A stretch of DNA of 55,560 bases from Pseudomonadota bacterium (GTDB lineage Bacteria > Pseudomonadota > Gammaproteobacteria > Burkholderiales > Thiobacillaceae), in the NCBI GenBank assembly GCA_030653935.1, contig JAURYL010000092.1, forward strand, positions 1 to 55,560, read 5' to 3'. Under the pieces are notes generated by a model, which saw nothing but the letters and a program-made list of their open reading frames with translations, made no database searches and was not told the origin of the DNA. Below are positions 1 to 10,177 of this stretch, in pieces. The translations under genes and the position numbers were made by a program. Position 1 is the first letter of the stretch, and every line of letters begins with the position of its first letter.

Positions 1-1
1 C

Positions 2-1402
2 AAACGCCATGAAGCCGCCTTCCTGCCGGCGGCGCTGTCGCTCCAGGAAACTCCGGTGCATCCGGCGCCGCGCATCGCGATGGGGTTGATTCTGCTGTTC
101 GCCGTGATCGCGCTGGCCTGGGCGGTGTTCGGCCGCATCGACATCGTCGCCGACGCACAGGGCAAACTGATTCCGGATTCCCGCTCCAAGGTGGTGCAAC
201 CGATGGAGACCGCTTCGGTGGCAGCGATCCATGTGCGTGATGGGCAGACGGTTTCGGCGGGCGCGTTGCTGATCGAACTCGATGCGACCCAGACCACGGC
301 CGATAGCACACGGGTGGGCGAGGAATTGCAAGCGGCGCGCTGGGAGGCGGCGCGGGCGACGGCGTTGTTGGGGGCGGTGGCGGGAGGAAGGTCGGCGCTG
401 GCTCCGGCTGGGGAAGCGCGTAGGTTGGGCAAAGCGCAGCGTGCCCAACATGGCGACGGTCTGTTGGGCACGCTGCGCTTTGCCCAACCTACAGTTCTCG
501 CCAATCCAGTGCGGCTTGCCGCCGAGCAGCGTTTGCTGGAAGGCGAATACGCCGCCTACACCACCCGGCTGGCGCAGCTCGACGCCGAAATCGAACGGCG
601 GCAGGCGGCGTTGCATAGCACGGAAGAAACCCTGGCCAAGCTCACCCAGACGCTCCCCATGATCCGCGCCAGAGCGGCGGACTACGAAAAACTCCAGCGG
701 GAGAACTTCATCTCCCGCCATGGCTGGCTGGAAAAGGAACAGGCGCGGGTCGAGGCGGAACGTGATCTAGCGGCGCAGGCCGCGAAGCGCGAGGAAATCC
801 GCGCGTCCCTGCTCGAAGGCCAACGCCAGCGCGAAGCACTCACCGCCGAAACCCGCCGCGCGACGCTGGACCGCTTGCATGAGGCGGAACAGAAAATGGA
901 TGCCCTGGCGCAAGAGCAGATCAAGGCGGACAGCCGCAGCGGTTTGATGCGCCTCACCGCGCCGGTGGCGGGGACGGTGCAGCAATTGGCGGTGCATAGC
1001 GTGGGCGGCGTGGTGACCCCGGCGCAGCCGCTGCTGGTGATCGTGCCGGGCGACAATCCGCTGGAGGTGGAGGCCTTCGTGGAGAACAAGGACATCGGCT
1101 TCGTCCGCGCTGGCCAAACGGCCGAGGTGAAGGTGGAGACCTTCAACTTCACCAAATACGGCACCTTGCGCGGCACCGTCACCCAGGTTTCGGGCGATGC
1201 GATTCCTGACGAGAAGCGCGGCCTGGTCTATGCGGCGCGGGTGAAGCTGGAACGCACGACGCTGAACGTGGACGGCAAGACCGTGAATCTGTCACCGGGC
1301 ATGGCGGTGACGGTGGAAATCAAGACCGGCAAGCGACGGGTGATCGAGTATTTCCTGTCGCCGCTGATTCAATATGGGGAGGAGAGTTTGCGGGAGCGGT
1401 GA
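2..1402 (+). CDS. HlyD-family type I secretion membrane fusion protein (5' partial)
   Basis: Periplasmic adaptor subunit of a type I secretion system, expected to link an inner-membrane ABC exporter to a TolC-like outer-membrane channel. The reading frame is open to the window edge and the residues before the GTG at 56 (FLPAALSLQETP) match the usual cytoplasmic N-terminus of this family, so the true start lies upstream. One membrane segment follows (IAMGLILLFAVIALAWAVFG), then a lipoyl/barrel-sandwich half, a long coiled coil (roughly residues 170-290 counted from the GTG), the second half and a beta-barrel ending in the family's typical MAVTVEIKTGKRRVIEYFLSP. The odd point is a REP palindrome (420-492) read through in frame at the start of the helical hairpin, adding about 24 residues. 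The cognate ABC gene should lie just left of the window. Confidence 0.9.
   Translation, partial: KRHEAAFLPAALSLQETPVHPAPRIAMGLILLFAVIALAWAVFGRIDIVADAQGKLIPDSRSKVVQPMETASVAAIHVRDGQTVSAGALLIELDATQTTADSTRVGEELQAARWEAARATALLGAVAGGRSALAPAGEARRLGKAQRAQHGDGLLGTLRFAQPTVLANPVRLAAEQRLLEGEYAAYTTRLAQLDAEIERRQAALHSTEETLAKLTQTLPMIRARAADYEKLQRENFISRHGWLEKEQARVEAERDLAAQAAKREEIRASLLEGQRQREALTAETRRATLDRLHEAEQKMDALAQEQIKADSRSGLMRLTAPVAGTVQQLAVHSVGGVVTPAQPLLVIVPGDNPLEVEAFVENKDIGFVRAGQTAEVKVETFNFTKYGTLRGTVTQVSGDAIPDEKRGLVYAARVKLERTTLNVDGKTVNLSPGMAVTVEIKTGKRRVIEYFLSPLIQYGEESLRER
420..492. repeat. REP-type palindrome inside the hlyD-like gene
   Basis: Two inverted copies of GTAGGTTGGGCAAAGCGCAG... / ...CTGCGCTTTGCCCAACCTAC separated by a short spacer. 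The same unit recurs at 33987-34059, 54768-54850 and from 55452 to the window end, where it flanks a RAYT transposase gene. The copy is translated without breaking the frame. Confidence 0.9.
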
Positions 1403-1404
1403 GG

Positions 1405-1439
1405 CACAAGCCGTTTCCGTCTGGCGGAAACGGCTTGTG
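1405..1439. terminator. Strong hairpin just after the hlyD-like stop
   Basis: A perfect 15-bp inverted repeat (CACAAGCCGTTTCCG, loop TCTGG) starts three bases after the stop codon. No T-run follows on the + strand, so it may terminate poorly or instead protect the 3' end of the transcript. Confidence 0.5.
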
Positions 1440-1445
1440 GGCACC

Positions 1446-1542
1446 TCGAAAAACCCCTGATTCGTCGTTCCCGCGAAGGCGGGAACCCAGTGAAATCAAC
1501 ACACTGGATTCCCGCATTCGCGGGAATGACGGGTTTTTCGAT
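1446..1542. repeat. Palindromic repeat of the TTCCCGCG..CGCGGGAA type
   Basis: Outer arms TCGAAAAACCC / GGGTTTTTCGA enclose two inner inverted pairs (GTTCCCGCGAAGGCGGGAAC and ATTCCCGCATTCGCGGGAAT). It resembles the dRS3-type repeats of Neisseria and similar repeats in other proteobacteria. It fills the space between the convergent hlyD-like gene and phaC, where it could also act as a bidirectional terminator. Confidence 0.75.
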
Positions 1543-1563
1543 GCGCCCTTGAATGCTACGCGA

Positions 1564-2631
1564 TCAGGCGTCGCGTTCGTCCAGCCATTTGCCGATGGCG
1601 GGCGGCACGGTCTTTTGGGCCTTGCCGCTGACGTAGATGCCGATGTGGCCGCCGGGGAAGGAGAGTTCCGTGTAGTCCTTGGTGCCGAGCTTGCCGCGCA
1701 TGGCGCGGGAGGCGTCGGGCGGAACCAGGTGGTCCTGTTCGGCGAAGACGTTGAGCACCGGCATGGTGACGCCCTTGAGGTTGACCGGCTCGCCGATTTC
1801 CAGGCCGCCGTTGAGCAGCTTGTTCTCCTGGTAGAAATCCTTGATGAACTGGCGGAAGGCTTCGCCGGCTTGGTCGGGGCTGTCGAAAATCCACTTTTCC
1901 ATGCGCAGGAAGTTTTTCAGGGCTTCCGGGTCGTCGAGGGTGTCGATCAGGCCCAGGTATTTCTGGCCCATGAGCTGATACGGCTTCAGGTTGAGGAAGG
2001 TCCAGTTGAGCATTTCGCCGGGGACGTTGCCCAGGGTGTCCACCACCAGGTCGATGTCGATCTGCTGTACCCAGTGCGAGAGCATGTTGTCCGGGGTCTG
2101 GAAGTCGACCGGGGTGACCATGGTGACCAGGTTCTTCACCTTGTCCGGGTGCAGCGCCGAGTAGCACAGCGAGAAGGTGCCGCCCTGGCAGATGCCGAGG
2201 ATGTTGATCTTGTCGATGCGGTGACGCTCGCAGATGACATCGACGCAGCGGTCGAGGTAGCCGTTGATGTAGTCGTCGAGGGTGAGGTAACGGTCGGCGC
2301 GGTCCGGATAGCCCCAGTCCACCAGATAGACGTCCTGGCCGGCGTCCATCAACGCTTTCACGGTGGAGCGGTTTTCCTGGATGTCGGTCATGTAGGGCCG
2401 GTTCACCAGCGCGTAGACGATGAGCAGCGGGGTCTTGCTCTGCACCTTGTCAGCGGACGGGTTGAAGCGGAACAGGGTGAGCTTGTCTTCCTGATAGATC
2501 ACGGTCTTGGGCGTGACACCGGTGGAAATCTCGCCGACTTCCATCAGGTTCTGCACGCCATGCGAGAGCTTCTGGCTATACGCCATGAGTTCCTGCATGA
2601 CGGCGTCCGGGCGCATGTCGAAAGGCATCAT
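1564..2631 (-). CDS. phaC: Class III polyhydroxyalkanoate synthase, catalytic subunit PhaC
   Basis: Polymerises (R)-3-hydroxyacyl-CoA into PHA granules together with PhaE. At 355 residues it has the size of class III PhaC, not the ~590 residues of class I. The lipase-like box is GICQGG with the nucleophilic Cys near residue 148. The Asp and His of the triad lie in FAEQDHLVPP and FPGGHIGIY. The start overlaps the phaE stop as ATGA, so the two are translationally coupled. A second ATG follows at once, giving one residue of uncertainty. The function is firmly identified by the full-length family pattern. Confidence 0.96.
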   Translation of the reverse strand: MMPFDMRPDAVMQELMAYSQKLSHGVQNLMEVGEISTGVTPKTVIYQEDKLTLFRFNPSADKVQSKTPLLIVYALVNRPYMTDIQENRSTVKALMDAGQDVYLVDWGYPDRADRYLTLDDYINGYLDRCVDVICERHRIDKINILGICQGGTFSLCYSALHPDKVKNLVTMVTPVDFQTPDNMLSHWVQQIDIDLVVDTLGNVPGEMLNWTFLNLKPYQLMGQKYLGLIDTLDDPEALKNFLRMEKWIFDSPDQAGEAFRQFIKDFYQENKLLNGGLEIGEPVNLKGVTMPVLNVFAEQDHLVPPDASRAMRGKLGTKDYTELSFPGGHIGIYVSGKAQKTVPPAIGKWLDERDA

Positions 2632-3701
2632 TTGGCATCTCCTGCTTTCTTGGTACGGGCGGCGGGGGCGCGCTTGGCGGGGGCGGCTTCCGGCGCGGCT
2701 TCGCTGGTGATGGAAGCCTTGCGCATCGCTTCGAGCTGTTTATGGATTTCCTTGATTTCCTTGTGCAGGCGCAGGTTGTCGCGACGCAATTCCTGCTGCC
2801 GGCACTGGAGCGTGCTGATCTCGGCGTGGGTGGGCATGTGCATGGCTTCCAGATTCTGGTCGACCATGCGCGCCATCTGCTGCTTCAAGCCCAGCAGGCT
2901 GTTGACCAGATGGCCGTAGAGCTTCTGGTATTCCTCGGTCATGACGAATTCGGCGTAGGCCGCTTCGCTCATTTCCACCCATTGGTCGTACAACTCACGC
3001 AGGCTGTGGATGGGTTTGCCGTCCGTGGCGCGCGCCTGCAACGCCGCCTGGAATTTGCGCGCGGTCTCGGCGCCGAGGTTGCCGAACGCCATCTGATAAG
3101 TCTGGGTGGCGGTGGCGTAATCCATCTGGCGCTGCGCCAGTATCTGGAACTGTTCCTGGGATTCGCGGGTGTAGCCGACCGTCGGAATCGACAGGAAACG
3201 GTTCATCTGGTCACGCGCGGCGTTCGTGCCTTCTGGGTGGTAGGCCTGGGTGTAATCACCAGGCATGGGCACGATGTTGGCGGCCAGACGCTGCCAGGTG
3301 TCCATCGGCAGATCCCAGAAGGTGTTGAAACCCTTGCCCGGGTTGTTGGCGCCGAACAGATTGGGGGTTGGGTTGGTCCACATTTTCTGCATGTTTTCCA
3401 ACCAGCCATTCACGGCTTCCATGCCGACGTCCTTGCCGCCACCGCCAACACCGCTCATGAACTGCTCGGCCAGGGTGAAGTAGCCGCGACTGACATCCAT
3501 CACCTTGTCGAACACATCGCGACCCGAGGGAGGGGTCATCGGGGACACCGCTTTCCACCATTGATTGATGCCATCGGCCAAGGGATTCTTCGGCGCTTCC
3601 GGCGCTTTCATGCCGCGCTGGGCCATATCGCCCCAGGCTTTCCAGTAGCCCTGCTGCGATTCCATCCAGTCATTCATCCAGGTCTTGCTTGTATCCGCCA
3701 C
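2628..3701 (-). CDS. phaE: Class III PHA synthase partner subunit PhaE
   Basis: Non-catalytic partner that activates PhaC. The 357-residue protein begins with GTG, seven bases after a strong AAGGAGA, and ends overlapping phaC. Visible family traits are a Trp-rich N-terminus (DWMESQQGYWKAWGD), a long central helical region, a predicted coiled coil near residues 290-330 and an Ala/Lys-rich tail (PAKRAPAARTKKAG). The tail could contact nucleic acid or granule proteins, which is inference. A good sigma-70 promoter lies upstream (3738-3766), so phaEC forms its own two-gene operon. Confidence 0.93.
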   Translation of the reverse strand: MADTSKTWMNDWMESQQGYWKAWGDMAQRGMKAPEAPKNPLADGINQWWKAVSPMTPPSGRDVFDKVMDVSRGYFTLAEQFMSGVGGGGKDVGMEAVNGWLENMQKMWTNPTPNLFGANNPGKGFNTFWDLPMDTWQRLAANIVPMPGDYTQAYHPEGTNAARDQMNRFLSIPTVGYTRESQEQFQILAQRQMDYATATQTYQMAFGNLGAETARKFQAALQARATDGKPIHSLRELYDQWVEMSEAAYAEFVMTEEYQKLYGHLVNSLLGLKQQMARMVDQNLEAMHMPTHAEISTLQCRQQELRRDNLRLHKEIKEIHKQLEAMRKASITSEAAPEAAPAKRAPAARTKKAGDAK

Positions 3702-3737
3702 GGTCTCTCTCCTTCAGGAAGAACTGCTTCTCGGTCG

Positions 3738-3766
3738 ATTTTGTGCATTGCACCAATTCCTGTCAA
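3738..3766 (-). promoter_or_regulatory. Sigma-70-like promoter of phaE-phaC
   Basis: On the minus strand TTGACA (3766-3761), a 17-base spacer and CAAAAT (3743-3738) precede the phaE GTG. Transcription would start near 3731, giving a leader of about 30 bases that carries the AAGGAGA ribosome site. Confidence 0.65.
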
Positions 3767-3830
3767 GCAACGATTCGAATAGCTGCCCGTAGTAGTTTGA
3801 TGCGGTTCCTACCTCACCGCGGCCTACGGC

Positions 3831-4370
3831 CTATTTCTGCTCGCGCCATTGTCCAGGTTGCAGGCCTTCGAGACGGTAATGGCCGATGCCGGCGCGGATC
3901 AGGCGCAGGGTGGGATAACCGGCCTTGGCGGTCATGCGCCGTACCTGGCGGTTCTTGCCCTCGGTGAGGAGAATTTCGATCCAGGTGCTGGGGATCGCCT
4001 TGCGATAGCGCACCGGCGGATCACGCGGCCAGAGGTCACCGGGTTCGTCGATCACGCGCGCTTGTGCCGGGCGGGTGATGAAGTCACCCAGATTCATCGC
4101 CTGACGCAGCGGTTCCAGGTCGGCTTCGCTCGGCGCGCCTTCGACTTGCGCCCAGTAAGTCTTGGGCAGCTTGTGGCGCGGATCGGCGAGCCGATGCTGT
4201 AGTGCACCATCGTCGGTTAGAATCAGCAGGCCTTCGCTATCCCTGTCCAGCCGCCCGGCCGCATAGACACCGGGCATGTCGATGAAGTCCTTCAAGCCAG
4301 GGTGCCCGTCTTCAGGGGTGAACTGGCTGAGAACACCATAGGGCTTGTTGAACAGGATGAGGCGGGCCAT
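3831..4370 (-). CDS. rluE: 23S rRNA pseudouridine synthase, RluE-like
   Basis: Small RsuA/RluB/E/F-family pseudouridine synthase of 179 residues. E. coli RluE modifies U2457 of 23S rRNA. The catalytic Asp sits in [13 protein letters not shown], preceded by the [13 protein letters not shown] strand and followed by GKNRQVRRM near the C-terminus. It lacks the N-terminal S4 domain of RsuA/RluB, which fits RluE. It is divergent from icd with only 29 bases between start codons, so their promoters must overlap. Specificity for one uridine is inferred from family similarity. Confidence 0.9.
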   Translation of the reverse strand: MARLILFNKPYGVLSQFTPEDGHPGLKDFIDMPGVYAAGRLDRDSEGLLILTDDGALQHRLADPRHKLPKTYWAQVEGAPSEADLEPLRQAMNLGDFITRPAQARVIDEPGDLWPRDPPVRYRKAIPSTWIEILLTEGKNRQVRRMTAKAGYPTLRLIRAGIGHYRLEGLQPGQWREQK

Positions 4371-4399
4371 CAGTTTCGTAATTTCAATCAGGAGTTATC

Positions 4400-5636
<1,237 letters not shown>

Positions 5637-5656
<20 letters not shown>

Positions 5657-5867
5657 TTTTTTGCAGGGGTGGCTTGCCCACCCCAAGGTGATGCAACAAG
5701 TCGATGAGTTCATCGGCGATGGGGCCGAGTTCTTCTTTCTGCCGTTCCAGTCCCGCCAGAATACTGGCGGCGCCACCAAGCATGTTCTCGTCACAGCGCG
5801 TTAGCTGACGCGAGTTTCCAGATTTGGGGAGGGAACTTCCGGGGAGAGGTACTTCTGGGATTTTCAT
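5637..5867 (-). CDS. Small hypothetical protein (76 aa)
   Basis: I do not recognise a family. The ATG at 5867 is preceded by AGGAG at a sensible distance (8 bases), and the product ([11 protein letters not shown]...) has a low-complexity N-terminus and a helical C-terminal half ([19 protein letters not shown]). It is convergent with icd and its last 20 bases overlap the icd 3' end. The ribosome site and a coherent helix favour a real gene. Small size and the absence of a recognised homologue keep confidence moderate. Confidence 0.4.
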
Positions 5868-5961
5868 CCTGGCCACTCCTGCGCCAACGTCATGACTGAC
5901 GTATAGCACAGGGGACCAAAGGTGGCAGGCGCTAAAAGGTTGCCGCCAAAAAAGACTCCGC

Positions 5962-6165
5962 TTACATCGGGGTGATATTCGAGGCCTGTTTACCTTTCGG
6001 GCCTTCGGTCACATCGAAGGAGACCTGCTGGCCTTCCTTCAGGCTTTTGAAGCCCTTGCCGCCGATAGCGGAAAAGTGGGCGAACAGATCGTCACCACCA
6101 CCATCGGGGGTAATGAAGCCGAAGCCTTTCGAGTCGTTGAACCATTTAACAATACCAGTAGCCAT
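5962..6165 (-). CDS. CspA-family cold-shock protein
   Basis: A 67-residue single OB-fold RNA/ssDNA chaperone. RNP1 (KGFGFITP) and RNP2-like (DLFAHFSAI) motifs are intact, starting [19 protein letters not shown] lies seven bases before the ATG. A long AT-rich leader with a small CAACCA/TGGTTG hairpin precedes it, as is typical for temperature-responsive csp mRNAs. It is divergent from clpS-clpA, as in many proteobacteria where a csp gene lies beside clpS. Which Csp paralogue it represents cannot be decided here. Confidence 0.95.
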   Translation of the reverse strand: MATGIVKWFNDSKGFGFITPDGGGDDLFAHFSAIGGKGFKSLKEGQQVSFDVTEGPKGKQASNITPM

Positions 6166-6352
6166 GAAACTGCTCCTAAATCAAAAAACGAATTAACCGG
6201 TCTGTACCAAGCCAACCATTTTGGTTGATACAAACGGCTGGGTTTTTACCTTTGGAATACACACTGCGTCAATCATTTTGAAAGAAAACATTGGCTTGAA
6301 ATTTTCCATGCGGCCTCCACCTCCCTCTAGTTGCAATTACCCGCTCCCACAG
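6166..6352. promoter_or_regulatory. Divergent csp / clpS control region
   Basis: This AT-rich spacer is unlike the rest of the window. On the minus strand TTGACG lies 17 bases before a poor GTAAAA box, a weak csp promoter candidate. The csp leader contains CAACCA-TTT-TGGTTG at about 6212-6226. No clear clpS promoter was recognised. Confidence 0.35.
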
Positions 6353-6664
6353 ATGGCTGTTCGGCATCAAGATGAAGGCCAATTGGCGCTGGACCGCGAG
6401 GTCGCGCCACCGCCCCCCCTATATAAGGTATTGCTTCTGAACGACGACTACACCCCCATGGAATTCGTCGTAAAAGTGTTGGAAGGCATTTTCCTGCTGA
6501 GCCGTGAACAAGCCACCCTGGTCATGCTCAAAGTGCATAATGAGGGCGTGGGTGTCGCCGGGATTTACCCCCGCGACGTGGCCGAAACCAAGGTGCACCG
6601 GGTAACGGAATACGCGCAGAGCCAGCAGCATCCCCTGCAATGCGTCATGGAGGAAGATCGATGA
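6353..6664 (+). CDS. clpS: ClpS adaptor for the ClpAP protease
   Basis: Delivers N-degron substrates to ClpA. The family core is clear: [17 protein letters not shown], then [18 protein letters not shown] and [12 protein letters not shown]. The ATG at 6353 gives 103 residues, near the E. coli size of 106. An in-frame ATG at 6309 would add about 15 residues and cannot be excluded, since neither has a strong ribosome site. The stop overlaps the clpA start as ATGA, so the pair is translationally coupled. Confidence 0.93.
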   Translation: MAVRHQDEGQLALDREVAPPPPLYKVLLLNDDYTPMEFVVKVLEGIFLLSREQATLVMLKVHNEGVGVAGIYPRDVAETKVHRVTEYAQSQQHPLQCVMEEDR

Positions 6665-8925
6665 TCGCCCAGGAATTGGAAGTCAGTTTGCACATGGCCT
6701 TCATGGAGGCCCGCCAGAAGCGCCATGAGTTCATCACGGTCGAGCACCTACTTCTGGCCATGATGGACAACCCGTCCGCCGCCGAGGTGCTGCGCGCCTG
6801 TGCCGCGAATCTGGATGAACTGCGCAAGAAGCTGGCGGATTTCGTCGAACGCCACACGCCGCGTGTGCCCGGCGAAGCCGAGGTGGACACGCAACCGACG
6901 CTGGGCTTCCAGCGCGTGATCCAGCGCGCCATCCTGCATGTGCAGTCCTCCGGCAAGAAAGAAGTGACCGGCGCCAATGTGCTGGTGGCCATCTTCGGCG
7001 AGAAGGACTCGCACGCCCTGCATTTCCTCACCCAGCAGGGGCTCACCCGCCTGGATGTGGTGAACTTCATCTCCCACGGCATCGCCAAGACGCCGCAGGA
7101 AGCCGCCCCGAGCGGGCGCGCCGAAACGGCGGGAGAGCACCAGGAAGGCGAGACCAGTGCCGCCTCCCCGCTTGATTCCTTCACCGTCAACCTCAATGCC
7201 CAGGCGCAGGCCGGCAAGATCGACCCGCTGATCGGCCGCGATATGGAAGTCGAGCGGGTGATCCAGACCCTGTGCCGGCGGCGCAAGAACAACCCGTTGC
7301 TGGTGGGAGAAGCCGGTGTCGGCAAGACCGCCATCGCGGAAGGCCTGGCGCGCCGTATCGTTGAAGGCAGCGTGCCCGACATCCTCAAGGAGGCCACGGT
7401 CTTTGCCCTGGACATGGGCGCGCTGTTGGCCGGCACCAAGTATCGCGGCGACTTCGAGCAGCGCCTCAAGGCGGTCATCAAGCAGCTCATCAACACGCCG
7501 CATTCCATCATGTTCATCGACGAGATCCATACGGTCATCGGCGCGGGTGCCGCTTCAGGTGGCACTCTGGATGCTTCCAACCTGCTGAAGCCCCCGCTTT
7601 CCGCCGGCCAGCTTCGCTGTATCGGCGCCACCACCTACACCGAATACCGGGGTGTGTTCGAGAAAGACCACGCCTTGTCGCGGCGCTTCCAGAAGATCGA
7701 CGTGAAGGAACCCAGCGTGGAGGAGACCGTGGCCATCCTGCGCGGCCTGAAATCACGCTTCGAGGCGCACCACAGCGTCAAGTACACCCAGGCCGCGCTC
7801 ACCACCGCCGCCGAGTTGTCCGCTCGCTATATCAACGACCGTCACCTGCCGGACAAGGCCATCGACGTGATCGACGAAGCTGGCGCCGCGCAGCGCATCC
7901 AGCCCAAATCGAAGCAGAAGAAGATCATCACCCCCAAGGAAATCGAGGACATCGTCGCCAAGATCGCGCGAGTTCCAGCCAGAACCGTGGCCAACGACGA
8001 ACGCAATGCCCTGAAGAACCTCGACCGCGACCTGAAGGCGGTGGTGTTCGGCCAGGACAAGGCCATCGATGCCCTGGCCTCGGCGATCAAGATGACCCGC
8101 TCCGGCCTCGGCAACCCGCAAAAGCCGATTGGTTCCTTCCTGTTCTCCGGCCCCACCGGGGTCGGCAAGACCGAAGTGGCGCGGCAACTGGCCTATGTGC
8201 TGGGGGTGGAACTGATCCGCTTCGACATGTCCGAATACATGGAGCGTCACGCCGTTTCCCGCCTGATCGGCGCGCCTCCCGGCTATGTCGGCTTCGACCA
8301 GGGTGGCCTGCTCACCGAAGCCGTCACCAAGACGCCCTATGCGGTGCTGCTGCTGGATGAAATCGAGAAGGCGCACACGGACATCTACAACGTGCTGCTG
8401 CAAGTCATGGACCACGGCACGCTGACCGACAACAACGGCCGCAAGGCGGACTTCCGCAACGTGGCGATCATCATGACCACCAATGCCGGTGCTGATGCCA
8501 TGAACAAGACCGGCATCGGTTTCACCCTGCCGAGCACGAAGGGCGACGAGATGGCCGACATCAAGCGTCTGTTCACCCCGGAATTCCGCAACCGCCTCGA
8601 CGCCACCATTTCCTTTGCGTCACTGGATGAAGACGTCATCCTGCGCGTGGTGGACAAGTTCCTGATGCAACTGGAAGAGCAACTGCACGCCAAGAAAGTG
8701 GAAGCGCACTTCTCCGACAATCTGCGCAAGTGGCTGGCGAAGAAGGGCTTCGACCCGCTCATGGGCGCGCGCCCGATGGCCCGCTTGATTCAGGACACCT
8801 TGCGCAAGGCGCTGGCCGATGAACTTCTGTTCGGCCGCCTCGCCAATGGCGGTGAGGTGAGCGTGGATGTTAACGAGGCGGGAGACATCCAGTTGCGGTT
8901 CGAGGACGCGCTGGAACCCGCCTGA
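6661..8925 (+). CDS. clpA: ATP-dependent Clp protease ATPase subunit ClpA
   Basis: Hexameric AAA+ unfoldase that feeds ClpP. The 754 residues comprise the Clp N-domain, a first AAA module (Walker [14 protein letters not shown], Walker B MFIDEIH), and a second module ([22 protein letters not shown]). An IGF loop (KTGIGFTLP) for docking on ClpP shows it is ClpA and not ClpB, as does the lack of a long middle coiled coil. The start at 6661 has GGAGG upstream and overlaps the clpS stop. An in-frame ATG 21 bases upstream lies inside clpS and is less likely. Confidence 0.97.
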   Translation: MIAQELEVSLHMAFMEARQKRHEFITVEHLLLAMMDNPSAAEVLRACAANLDELRKKLADFVERHTPRVPGEAEVDTQPTLGFQRVIQRAILHVQSSGKKEVTGANVLVAIFGEKDSHALHFLTQQGLTRLDVVNFISHGIAKTPQEAAPSGRAETAGEHQEGETSAASPLDSFTVNLNAQAQAGKIDPLIGRDMEVERVIQTLCRRRKNNPLLVGEAGVGKTAIAEGLARRIVEGSVPDILKEATVFALDMGALLAGTKYRGDFEQRLKAVIKQLINTPHSIMFIDEIHTVIGAGAASGGTLDASNLLKPPLSAGQLRCIGATTYTEYRGVFEKDHALSRRFQKIDVKEPSVEETVAILRGLKSRFEAHHSVKYTQAALTTAAELSARYINDRHLPDKAIDVIDEAGAAQRIQPKSKQKKIITPKEIEDIVAKIARVPARTVANDERNALKNLDRDLKAVVFGQDKAIDALASAIKMTRSGLGNPQKPIGSFLFSGPTGVGKTEVARQLAYVLGVELIRFDMSEYMERHAVSRLIGAPPGYVGFDQGGLLTEAVTKTPYAVLLLDEIEKAHTDIYNVLLQVMDHGTLTDNNGRKADFRNVAIIMTTNAGADAMNKTGIGFTLPSTKGDEMADIKRLFTPEFRNRLDATISFASLDEDVILRVVDKFLMQLEEQLHAKKVEAHFSDNLRKWLAKKGFDPLMGARPMARLIQDTLRKALADELLFGRLANGGEVSVDVNEAGDIQLRFEDALEPA

Positions 8926-8964
8926 TTCGTTTGACGGAGTGGCCGGTCGCCCCGGCCCGCGCGC

Positions 8965-9738
8965 TCAGTGGCTGGCGGCCGCGAACAACGTGAAGAAATT
9001 GCGGCTACTAGCCGCCGCCACGTCTTCGAGGGGGAGGCCCTTGAGCGTGGCGATTTCTTCCGCCACATGACGCACGTAAGCGGGCTCGTTGCGCCTGCCG
9101 CGATGCGGCACCGGTGCGAGATAAGGTGAATCCGTCTCGATCAGCAGACGATCCAACGGTACCCGCCGCGCCACCTCCTTCAAGTCCTTGGCACTCTTGA
9201 AAGTCACGATGCCGGACAGTGAAATGTAGAACCCCATCGCCAGCGCCGCTTCCGCCACTTCCCAAGTTTCCGTGAAGCAGTGCATCACCCCGCCGGCGCT
9301 GGCGGCGCCCTCCTCCGCCATGATCGCCAGGGTATCTTCGGCGGCGCTACGGGTATGGATGATCAGGGGCTTGCCGGCGACACGGGCGGCGTGGATATGG
9401 GTGCGAAAGCGAGCCCGTTGCCAATCCACGTCCTCGCGCTTCATGCGGTAGTAATCCAGCCCGGTTTCGCCGATGGCGACCACGCGCGGATGGGCCGCAA
9501 GGTCGATCAGTTCTTCCCGCGTCGGCTCGCGGCCTTCGTCATGATCGGGATGCACCCCCACCGAGGCGAACAGGTTGTCATGCGCCTCGGCCAGCGCCAG
9601 GACACGTGGAAAATTCTCCATGTTGACCGAGACACACAGCGCATGGCTCACCTGTGCCTCCCGCATGTTCGCGAGCAAGGGTTCCACCCCCTCGCTGAAA
9701 TTGGGGAAGTCGATATGGCAATGGGAGTCGATAAACAT
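8965..9738 (-). CDS. tatD: TatD-family metal-dependent deoxyribonuclease
   Basis: TIM-barrel hydrolase of the TatD/YcfH type, 257 residues. Metal-ligand motifs are present in order: DSHCHID, GETGLDYY, IIHTR, MHCF, and ETDSPYLAP. The start at MFIDSHCH was chosen because it matches the family N-terminus, while the longer frame would extend into a palindromic repeat. It is the last gene of the pabC-mltG-tmk-holB-pilZ-tatD operon, as in other proteobacteria. The ycfH-like position suggests it is the YcfH paralogue and not TatD proper. Confidence 0.92.
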   Translation of the reverse strand: MFIDSHCHIDFPNFSEGVEPLLANMREAQVSHALCVSVNMENFPRVLALAEAHDNLFASVGVHPDHDEGREPTREELIDLAAHPRVVAIGETGLDYYRMKREDVDWQRARFRTHIHAARVAGKPLIIHTRSAAEDTLAIMAEEGAASAGGVMHCFTETWEVAEAALAMGFYISLSGIVTFKSAKDLKEVARRVPLDRLLIETDSPYLAPVPHRGRRNEPAYVRHVAEEIATLKGLPLEDVAAASSRNFFTLFAAASH

Positions 9739-9751
9739 GGAATGGGAGCCG

Positions 9752-9805
9752 GTAGCGTGCGCCGCGCGCACGAATAAACGTACTCGTGCGCGCGGCGCAC
9801 GCTAC
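9752..9805. repeat. Perfect 22-bp palindrome between pilZ and tatD
   Basis: GTAGCGTGCGCCGCGCGCAC(GA) and its exact complement are separated by 10 bases. A related GTAGGGTGCGCCGCGCGCAC repeat occurs at 34434-34489. It is likely a dispersed REP-like unit lying in an intercistronic gap. Confidence 0.8.
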
Positions 9806-9808
9806 GTG

Positions 9809-10177
9809 TCACATGGTGTGCGTATGGCGAGTGGCCTTCATGGCGTTGCCGAGGACGCCCTCGATCTTGCTACGAACGAGCGTCGAGCCGTCGTTTTCGT
9901 CGAACTGGACGCCGATGCCCTGTTGGCGGTTGCTCTGGGCGCCATTCGGGGTAATCCAGACGACCTTGCCGGAAATCGGCAGTTTGTTGGGATCATCCAT
10001 CAGCGACAGCAGCATGTAGACCTGGTCGCCCATCTGGTAGGGCCGGTTGGTCGGAATGAACAGGCCGCCGCGTTTCACGAAAGGCAGATAGGCGGCATAG
10101 AGCGCGGTGCGCTCCTTGATGGTCAAGGACAGCATGCCGGCGCGGCCGCTGCTGATGGGTCTGGGAATTTCGCTCAT
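9809..10177 (-). CDS. pilZ: Type IV pilus biogenesis protein PilZ
   Basis: A 122-residue PilZ-domain protein of the founder type, needed for type IV pilus assembly. It lacks the RxxxR and full D/NxSxxG c-di-GMP motifs, as does Pseudomonas PilZ, so it probably does not bind the dinucleotide. The core LFIPTNRPYQMGDQVYMLL and GKVVWITP is typical. Its start overlaps the holB stop (ATGA). The holB-pilZ-tatD order is conserved in gamma- and betaproteobacteria. It implies the host makes type IV pili, although no pil genes are in this window. Confidence 0.93.
   Translation of the reverse strand: MSEIPRPISSGRAGMLSLTIKERTALYAAYLPFVKRGGLFIPTNRPYQMGDQVYMLLSLMDDPNKLPISGKVVWITPNGAQSNRQQGIGVQFDENDGSTLVRSKIEGVLGNAMKATRHTHTM

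Noticed and set aside
1399-2919. 506-codon plus-strand ORF over phaC
   Set aside because: Antisense to phaC/phaE and begins inside palindromic repeats; no family pattern.
5660-5690. GGGGTGG-CTTG-CCACCCC hairpin after icd as terminator
   Set aside because: The T-run precedes the stem on the + strand, so it does not form a standard terminator for icd, and no T-run follows on the other strand.
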